Source: JAAUQA01 sp036351435
GTDB lineage: Bacteria > Pseudomonadota > Gammaproteobacteria > Competibacterales > Competibacteraceae
Direction: 5' to 3'
NCBI GenBank assembly: GCA_036351435.1
Contig: JAZBPA010000271.1
Location: 1-22,017 of the forward strand
Length of the DNA stretch: 22,017 nucleotides
A model generated the notes under the pieces. The model was not told where the DNA came from. It made no database searches and worked only from the letters and a program-made list of their open reading frames with translations. Below are positions 16,620 through 22,017 of this stretch, piece by piece; within the stretch, counting starts at the first letter, position 1, and each line of letters begins with the position of its first letter. The translations under genes were made by a program, and so were the position numbers.

Positions 16620-17579
16620 CTAAAGTCCCCCGCCCCAGCGGTATTGCCAAGCAATGCCAATAATATCGAAATCGCTGCCGGTGCGGGTGGACACTCCCGT
16701 GCTTGCGTAGAGTTTGACCGAGTTGTGCCGGTTGACCGGCAGAGCGACTGTGATACCTGCCCGCGAGTTCTTTTGCCGATCGTCGTTTTCCACGCCATCC
16801 ACAGTGGTGCGCCCGCCTGTGAAATACGTACCGTTCAGGGCCACCCAGATGTTGTGGGGAAAGCTGTAAATGAGACCACCATCGACCGAGTAGATGGGGT
16901 CTTGCTCGCGGTTTTTGCCGCCGAGGAAATCGTCATTGTCGGTGAAAAAGGTGGCTGACGTAGCAAGTTCCAGTGTCCAAGATGCCCATGCTTTGGAAAG
17001 TCCCAGCTCAGGCTTGATGAACCAACGGTTGGTGCCGACGTTGACCAGCTTGTTGCTATCGTATTGACCAGTAGGAATTGACACCTGCACGCTGGCACCA
17101 ATGATGGTGTCTTGCTGGTAAGCGGCAAACTCCTTGAGCGAGAGCGCAGGAGCGCCGAAAAGATTGACCGAAAAACGCAGCCGCGGGTCACCAAAGCCGG
17201 ATATTTCGCGTTCCTGGAGTTGACCGGCAAGCTCCGCTGTCCCTGAGATCCAACTATAGGGCAGGATGATGTCGAATTTGCCGGACCTTCCGCATAAATC
17301 GAGAGCGCGTGCATAGGCAAGCACTGTGTTATGGGTCTGAAGATCCGCATTCTCTAACGGCAACGCCGGGTTCGTCACCAAGCCACCTTCGGCGTAGGCA
17401 TAACCCGCGATAACAAAATTGACGCCGATGGGAACATTCGAGAAGGCACGCGGCTCGATCTCTTGTGCCCGCGCGCCCGCCGCACTGGCTGCGAGAATCA
17501 ATACGATAAGAACCCATTTTCTCCATACTGGGTTTTTTTCAATGCGGATGCGCAATATAAGGCAACTCGGGCAGTGCAT
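16620..17579 (-). CDS. Outer-membrane beta-barrel of the Phenol_MetA_deg (transporter) type
   Basis: Family members are outer-membrane proteins often encoded near aromatic or hydrocarbon degradation genes, probably helping uptake. The 319-residue product has a long N-region and a signal peptide (WVLIVLILAASAAGARA, cleaved before QEIEP), followed by alternating strands with aromatic residues and the typical segments NVPIGVNFVIAGYAY, SVQVSIPTGQY, FIKPELGLSKAW and, near the end, a GIAWQYRW last strand. The ATG at 17579 is a poor start; a TTG or other codon nearer the signal peptide could be used. It is divergent from the AraC-type regulator at 17770 with a 190-bp gap and convergent, 5 bp apart, with the Cache gene. 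Confidence 0.8.
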   Translation of the reverse strand: MHCPSCLILRIRIEKNPVWRKWVLIVLILAASAAGARAQEIEPRAFSNVPIGVNFVIAGYAYAEGGLVTNPALPLENADLQTHNTVLAYARALDLCGRSGKFDIILPYSWISGTAELAGQLQEREISGFGDPRLRFSVNLFGAPALSLKEFAAYQQDTIIGASVQVSIPTGQYDSNKLVNVGTNRWFIKPELGLSKAWASWTLELATSATFFTDNDDFLGGKNREQDPIYSVDGGLIYSFPHNIWVALNGTYFTGGRTTVDGVENDDRQKNSRAGITVALPVNRHNSVKLYASTGVSTRTGSDFDIIGIAWQYRWGGGL

Positions 17580-17615
17580 AATCTTAGCTTGCTCGCACGT
17601 AAGGGGGAGGCTGTT

Positions 17616-17645
17616 GGTTTTTTACCACCGTTGGAATGGTAAACC
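17616..17645. promoter_or_regulatory. Inverted repeat in the divergent intergenic region
   Basis: GGTTT-ACCA (17616-17627, with three extra T between the halves) pairs with TGGTAAACC (17637-17645), giving a 9-bp interrupted palindrome. It lies between the outer-membrane protein gene and the AraC-type regulator gene. A second inverted repeat, CCTATC and GATAGG, lies in the same gap nearer the regulator (about 17712-17745). Either could be a control site, but no consensus is recognised. Confidence 0.3.
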
Positions 17646-17769
17646 TTTTTGATGATAATACTTCTCCGCAGCCTATTGGGAGAATCATAGCCCCCAACAT
17701 ATAGCGCAACCCCTATCAATCGATTCGATTTTAGGGATAGGTTATTAATCCAGTTCTTACAAGGTTTTC

Positions 17770-18792
17770 GTGTTAGCCATGACTGTTCCTCTGGTCCGCT
17801 GCAGTGCCTACACCCCTTTTCTAGATTTCCTTACACAGGCAGATATTCGGCTCGGTCACGAGTTTGACAAATCATTCATCGCAGCGATCGTGGAAAGGGA
17901 CGCGGAAACTCTAGTGCCCGTCCATCTCGCCCATTCAATATTGGAAAAGGGTGCCCGCAAACTGGGTTTAGCTGATTTTGGTTATGTCGTCGGCCAACAT
18001 GCTCGAATCGATGATCTTGGCCTATTTGGCCGCAGTTTGCGCCACTCAATGACACTGTATGATGCGCTCGGAAAGCTGCTGACGCATTTCCCGCTGTACA
18101 GTTCTGCTGAACAAATTACCTGGGTTCCTGCGGGCCTAGAGGTGTACTTTTTTCACCATTACCGACAAAAAACCAGTAGCGGCAGCCGATACGCGCAACA
18201 ATGCGCACTGCTATTGATGAGAGATGCGGTCCGCCTCGTAGCCGGACCGCAGTGGCAACCTGACAAGGTATTTTCGCCGAATCCGTCAAATGATAAGCAA
18301 ATAATGGAAAGTGCTTTCAGAGGTGCAGCGGTCTGCCAAGCCAGTCGCTACGGATTGGCTTTTCCTTCCGCCTTTTTGCACCTAGCTGTTCCCACTCGTA
18401 TCCTGGGTCGTTCAGGCAATGAAAGTGACTACACCACTTTAACGGCCTCAGCTCCGGCAAGCGATCTCGTCGGTTCAACTAGACAGGTCATTGCTGCGAT
18501 GATGATCTACGGTCGCTGCCAATTCGAGGAAATAGCAGAGGCGATCGGGATGAGTCCTCGCACCCTACAGCGACGTCTTGCCGAATGCGGTGTCCGTTTT
18601 TCAGAAGTCCTATCCCAAGCGCGTTTCGACTTGGCTATGAAGCTGATGAGCGATCCAACGATCCGGATGATCGATGTGGCCTTTGAACTCGGTTACGCAG
18701 AGCAGTCAAGCTTTACCCGGGCGTTCCGCTGTTGGACCGGTGTTGCCCCTTCCGAATTCCAAAGAATTCACTCCGACCTGCCGATTCGGTAA
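17770..18792 (+). CDS. AraC-family transcriptional regulator (PF12625-type ligand domain)
   Basis: A 340-residue DNA-binding activator. The N-terminal ~190 residues resemble the 'arabinose-binding-like' domain of OruR/ArgR-type AraC regulators (GHEFDKSFIAAIVERD, VPVHLAHSILEKGARKLGL, GLFGRSLRHSMTLYDAL). The C-terminus has two helix-turn-helix motifs: QFEEIAEAIGMSPRTLQRRL, and MIDVAFELGYAEQSSFTRAF followed by WTGVAPSEFQR. The GTG at 17770 is 5 nt after AAGG (17761-17764); an ATG at 17779 lacks a ribosome site. It is divergent from the outer-membrane barrel gene and upstream of two DUF1254 genes, so both are candidate targets. The inducer is unknown. Confidence 0.92.
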   Translation: MLAMTVPLVRCSAYTPFLDFLTQADIRLGHEFDKSFIAAIVERDAETLVPVHLAHSILEKGARKLGLADFGYVVGQHARIDDLGLFGRSLRHSMTLYDALGKLLTHFPLYSSAEQITWVPAGLEVYFFHHYRQKTSSGSRYAQQCALLLMRDAVRLVAGPQWQPDKVFSPNPSNDKQIMESAFRGAAVCQASRYGLAFPSAFLHLAVPTRILGRSGNESDYTTLTASAPASDLVGSTRQVIAAMMIYGRCQFEEIAEAIGMSPRTLQRRLAECGVRFSEVLSQARFDLAMKLMSDPTIRMIDVAFELGYAEQSSFTRAFRCWTGVAPSEFQRIHSDLPIR

Positions 18793-19111
18793 CTTGCCGC
18801 AAAACTGCCATTTCGTATTTGGCGTGAAATGACAAGGTTGAGCTGACTGAAGTCAGTAAAATCCTACTTTTGTCATGGGTGCTTTCCTCTCCATGATCGG
18901 TTGCAGAGGACTGTTGCCTGCAACCCATATGCACTTACTCGCAGATATTCACGTTTCGTTGGAGTCGCAGCACCCGCTCCGCGGGTGCGTGAACAACCCC
19001 TGAACAGACTAGGAAGCCCAAGACCAAAGGTATGATCCGATCCACCCGGCGGATGACTTTTCAATGCAAATTCCGGGGCGAATTTCTTTACAAATCAAAA
19101 GGAGCTAATCA
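18793..19111. other. Gene-free leader region with four inverted repeats
   Basis: No coding sequence is seen in these 319 bp. Four inverted repeats occur: CATTTC/GAAATG (18809-18831), CTGAC/GTCAG with a TGAA loop (18843-18856), GGTTGCAG/CTGCAACC with an 11-nt loop (18899-18925), and GCACCCGC/GCGGGTGC with a 3-nt loop (18970-18988). None has a following T-run. The second could help end the regulator transcript; the later ones would lie in the 5' leader if transcription of the DUF1254 gene starts upstream. AAAGGAG ending at 19104 is the ribosome site of the next gene. Confidence 0.5.
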
Positions 19112-20131
19112 ATGGTACGTACATTCAAAATCTTTATCGGCGCAGCAGCTTTAGCAACTTTTGCCGCCGGAACGGCCTATGCCGAACCGGTACATGTCGA
19201 CGCGATGAACTACATTACGGCTCAGACGGCAATGCAATTTGATACCTATCAAAAGAACGCCGGAGGGGTAAACAAGGTACTGAACATCCGTGAGCCGGTG
19301 CCAATTGATAAACAGACGACTATCCGCATGAACCGCGACACCATTTACAGCTTCATCGTAGTCGACATCAGCCAGGGAGCGACCGTTACGTTACCCGATG
19401 CAGGTTCACGTTACCGGTCGATGATGGTTGTTAACGAAGACAACTACATCAATGCTGTCTATCTCGATTCGGGCAGCCACCAACTGACAAAGGAAAAATT
19501 CGGCTCCAACCATGTATGGGTTGTCATTCGTACATTGGTTAATTCGAATTCGCCCGAAGACATCAAGAAAGCCAATGACCTGCAGGACGGTATCAAGGTC
19601 AAGGCGAATTCGGCCAAGCCCTTCGTTCTCCCAAACTACGACATGGCTAGCTACAAGGCGACCCTTGATGCATTGCTCGAACTCGGCAAAGGCGTCCCGA
19701 ATTCCAAGGGCTGGTTCGGTTCCAGGGAAGAAACCACCCCCATTGGACACCTTATCGGAACTGCTGTTGGTTTCGGAGGGCTGCCTGAGAAACATGCGTA
19801 TTATCTCAACGTGAACCCCAAACTTCCGGTTGGCAAGTACAGTCTGACGGCCAAAGATGTGCCGGTCAGAGCTTTCTGGTCGGTAAGCCTGTACAACGAC
19901 AAAGGGTATTTCCAGAAGAATCCTCAGAACGCCTACAACTTTAACAGCGTCAATGCCACTAAAAACGCGGACGGCTCGATCACAATCCACTTCGGCGGAT
20001 GCGATGATGGACGCGTCAACTGCCTGCCGATAATGGATGGGTGGAATTACGGGGTCCGCCTGTACGAACCTGCCCAATCCGTACTCGACGGCAAGTATGT
20101 TTTTCCGTCAATAAAAGCTGTTGAGAAGTAA
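19112..20131 (+). CDS. Exported DUF1254/DUF1214 protein, short form
   Basis: A 339-residue protein with a clear signal peptide (residues 1-24, cleaved after AYA) and the DUF1254 then DUF1214 signatures: IRMNRDTIYSFIVVDIS near residue 71 and VRAFWSVSLYNDKGYF near 250, with NADGSITIHFGG near 285 and the final GVRLYEP. The ribosome site AAGGAG is strong, 7 nt before the ATG. Proteins of this pair of domains are common in proteobacteria and mycobacteria; their biochemical function is not established. A longer paralogue starts 69 bp downstream, likely in the same transcript. The AraC-type regulator upstream may control it. Confidence 0.88.
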   Translation: MVRTFKIFIGAAALATFAAGTAYAEPVHVDAMNYITAQTAMQFDTYQKNAGGVNKVLNIREPVPIDKQTTIRMNRDTIYSFIVVDISQGATVTLPDAGSRYRSMMVVNEDNYINAVYLDSGSHQLTKEKFGSNHVWVVIRTLVNSNSPEDIKKANDLQDGIKVKANSAKPFVLPNYDMASYKATLDALLELGKGVPNSKGWFGSREETTPIGHLIGTAVGFGGLPEKHAYYLNVNPKLPVGKYSLTAKDVPVRAFWSVSLYNDKGYFQKNPQNAYNFNSVNATKNADGSITIHFGGCDDGRVNCLPIMDGWNYGVRLYEPAQSVLDGKYVFPSIKAVEK

Positions 20132-20200
20132 AAATGCGCTGTTGTGGCTTATTGCGACCAGCGAGCTGTGTTACATCAAGTGGTAAATTGGAGAACGCCA

Positions 20201-21643
20201 ATGTATTGTACGCGAAAATTTTTATCGAGCGCGTTGGGTGCCGGGTTCGTAATAATCAGCTTTTTTTATAGCCCTGACCCCGCTCTCGCCAAGTCGGAAT
20301 TATCAACGCAGGAAGCAAGGTCCATCGCCGAGGAGGCCGCCATATACGGCCTGCCGATGGTGATGAACTACAGCGTCCTTTATCAATATGCGGTGGACAA
20401 GACGAGCAGTCAGTACAAGGCTCCGTTCAACCACATCCACAATGAAGCCAGTCTTGCCTCGCCTGATGACACGGCGATAGTCACGCCGAACAGCGATACC
20501 GTGTATTCCTTTGTCTGGATGGACCTACGCGCGGAACCAGTTGTCCTCTGTGTGCCCAAGATTGAGGACTCGCGCTACTATTCCATCCAGCTCGTCTCAC
20601 TCTATACCTACATTTTCGGTTACATCGGCAGCCGTGCTACGGGTAACGAGGCTGGCTGTTATGCGATTGCGGGACCGAACTGGGGCGGTGAAAAGCCGGA
20701 CGGTATCGAGCAAGTCATTCAGTCCGGTACTGAATTTGCCTTTGCCATCTATCGAACCCAGGTTTTCGGACCTTCGGATCTGGAAAACGTAAAGGCGGTA
20801 CAGGCCAAATACTCAGCGGAGACGCTGTCTGCACATATGAACATGGATCCGCCGTCGGCGGCGCCGGCTGTGGACTGGCTCAAGTTCGACTCGGAAACCG
20901 CAAAACGGGATCCGTTCAGCTATCTTGCCTTTATTCTGCAGTTCGCACCCGCGATCGGTGAAGCGAAAGTAGAGAAATCATTGCGTGAAAAGTTTGCCAG
21001 GATCGGCATCGAGGCAGGCAAGTCTTACCCTTCGATTGAGTTGACCAGTGACATCAAAGCCGCAATAGCCGATGGCATGAAGGCCGGAGCTGAAAAGGCG
21101 CACGCCAAGAAGTCGGAGTTGGGCAAAGTGGTGAACGGCTGGCAAATATCGGAAGGTCTCTTTGGGGATCGCAAAATGCTGAAAGACGACTACCTGCTGC
21201 GGGCAGCGGCTGCGTTGGTCGGCCTCTACGGCAATAGTTCGAAAGAGGCGTTCTATCCTCTCACACGGGTGGATGGAAACGGCCACGAGCTTGATGGAAG
21301 CAAACACAAGTACTCGCTTACATTTCCGGCCGATGGGTATCCGCCGGTGAACGCGTTCTGGTCAGTGACGATGTACGATGGTAAGACTCAGCTGTTGATC
21401 AGGAATCCGATCAATCGCTACCTGATTAATTCGCCCATGTTGGCGGACGACCTTCAAAAAAATGCAGACGGCTCCCTGACGCTCAATTTCCAGCATGAGG
21501 AACCGACCGATGCCAGGGCGAAGGCCAATTGGCTGCCAGCGCCGGACGGCCCCATCTATATTGTCATGCGTCTGTACTGGCCCAAGATGGAAGCACTGGA
21601 TGGCAGCTGGGAACCGCCTGCCATCCAGGTTGATAGGAGATAA
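20201..21643 (+). CDS. Exported DUF1254/DUF1214 protein, long form
   Basis: A 480-residue protein from the ATG at 20201, which has GGAGA 6 nt upstream; a GTG at 20144 would add 19 residues without a signal or ribosome site. A signal peptide is present (SALGAGFVIISFFY, then ALA). DUF1254 is marked by EEAAIYGLPMVMNYSVLY and TPNSDTVYSFVWMDLR, and DUF1214 by PVNAFWSVTMYDGKTQLL, NADGSLTLNFQHE and ANWLPAPDGPIYIVMRLYWP. It is a distant paralogue of the preceding gene but has a ~150-residue middle part that the short one lacks. Function not established; periplasmic location is inferred from the signal peptide. Confidence 0.9.
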   Translation: MYCTRKFLSSALGAGFVIISFFYSPDPALAKSELSTQEARSIAEEAAIYGLPMVMNYSVLYQYAVDKTSSQYKAPFNHIHNEASLASPDDTAIVTPNSDTVYSFVWMDLRAEPVVLCVPKIEDSRYYSIQLVSLYTYIFGYIGSRATGNEAGCYAIAGPNWGGEKPDGIEQVIQSGTEFAFAIYRTQVFGPSDLENVKAVQAKYSAETLSAHMNMDPPSAAPAVDWLKFDSETAKRDPFSYLAFILQFAPAIGEAKVEKSLREKFARIGIEAGKSYPSIELTSDIKAAIADGMKAGAEKAHAKKSELGKVVNGWQISEGLFGDRKMLKDDYLLRAAAALVGLYGNSSKEAFYPLTRVDGNGHELDGSKHKYSLTFPADGYPPVNAFWSVTMYDGKTQLLIRNPINRYLINSPMLADDLQKNADGSLTLNFQHEEPTDARAKANWLPAPDGPIYIVMRLYWPKMEALDGSWEPPAIQVDRR

Positions 21644-21715
21644 GCCGTTTTAAGAAGAGACTAATTAGTGCCTGAACGAAAACCCCCAAAATTTTCCGAT
21701 TTAGTCATTTTATGA

Positions 21716-22017
21716 TCTGCTGTTTGCGGCGTTTTTCTTGTCGGCCACCCAGGCACGGTGGAGAAGCTGGCCTTGATCAAAAAAAGCTCAAATTCAAGGC
21801 CGAGGCACTTGAAGGGTCGATGTCGGATGAGGAACGAGCGATCAAGGGGTGGATCAACCTGTGGAAGATCATCAACGAGTTCCCTGGGGGCGATGTGTCG
21901 ATGATCCGCCCCGACGGCACGGTTCTCGGCCCCCTCGACTCGGGGGGAGCATCACCGGGCCCTGGGGCATTTCCATTGACGGCAATGACAATGTCTGGGT
22001 TGGAAGCTCCACGAGCC
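21716..22017 (+). pseudogene. Broken partial gene, probable NHL/Vgb-type beta-propeller N-terminus
   Basis: Protein-like sequence runs in three successive frames. The first reads VGHPGTVEKLALIK (from about 21740) up to an A7 run at 21779-21785. The second reads on from KLKFKAEALEGSMSDEERA to FPGGDVSMIRPDGTVLGPLD, up to a G6 run at 21942-21947. The third gives GSITGPWGISIDGNDNVWVG to the window end. The last two segments look like the repeat of NHL or virginiamycin-lyase-like propellers. Each change would be repaired by adding one base to a homopolymer. No start codon is convincing, and the first segment may belong to another element. The rest of the gene is outside the window. Confidence 0.4.

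Noticed and set aside
19406..20077. 223-codon minus-strand open frame inside the short DUF1254 gene
   Set aside because: Fully antisense to a gene with a signal peptide, strong ribosome site and family motifs; no domain or ribosome site of its own.

Overview
The window looks like part of a gammaproteobacterial chromosome with roughly mid-50s percent GC (estimated by eye). The neighbours that suggest this are a ccoGHIS cbb3-oxidase assembly cluster, a birA-coaX pair, a medium-chain type PHA synthase next to a PhaZ-type depolymerase, and a PilZ protein. A PHA-storing, microaerobic or facultative aquatic or activated-sludge bacterium would fit. No rRNA or marker gene is present to fix the genus.

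Region 1 (1-4351, + strand) is a polyester/acyl-CoA block: the C-terminal half of a PHA synthase, an intracellular PHA depolymerase-like hydrolase 5 bp downstream, a second alpha/beta hydrolase, and a long-chain acyl-CoA synthetase. Synthesis, mobilisation and CoA activation of the released hydroxy-acids would make a coherent storage cycle. A highly structured ~105-nt repeat-like element sits just before the acyl-CoA synthetase gene.

Region 2 (4380-6120, - strand) is a small island of two toxin-antitoxin modules. The first is a UPF0175-type antitoxin with a PIN/DUF3368 toxin; the antitoxin reading frame is broken by a one-base shift and the toxin is shortened. The second is an apparently intact DUF1778 antitoxin with a GNAT toxin, and a 21-bp palindrome overlaps its probable promoter. 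An attC-like double hairpin and a common intergenic repeat lie beside these genes.

Region 3 (6200-11372, +) is ccoG-ccoH-ccoI-ccoS, which matures the cbb3-type cytochrome c oxidase: copper import by CcoI and iron-sulfur/copper handling by CcoG. A probable 30-residue membrane peptide gene with a strong ribosome site closes the operon. CcoH carries an unusual N-terminal membrane extension. The structural ccoNOQP genes are not in the window.

Region 4 (11387-16614) holds birA and coaX (overlapping), a convergent PilZ gene, then a soluble PAS-PAS hybrid histidine kinase followed 22 bp later by a secreted protein made of two near-identical Cache-type repeats.

Region 5 (16620-21643) has an outer-membrane beta-barrel of the Phenol_MetA_deg type divergent from an AraC-family regulator, then two exported DUF1254/DUF1214 proteins behind a leader rich in inverted repeats. 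The last ~300 bp hold what seems to be a broken start of a beta-propeller (NHL/Vgb-like) gene running off the window. Apparent -1 shifts in homopolymer runs occur in the antitoxin and in this tail, so either decay or base-calling error must be considered.
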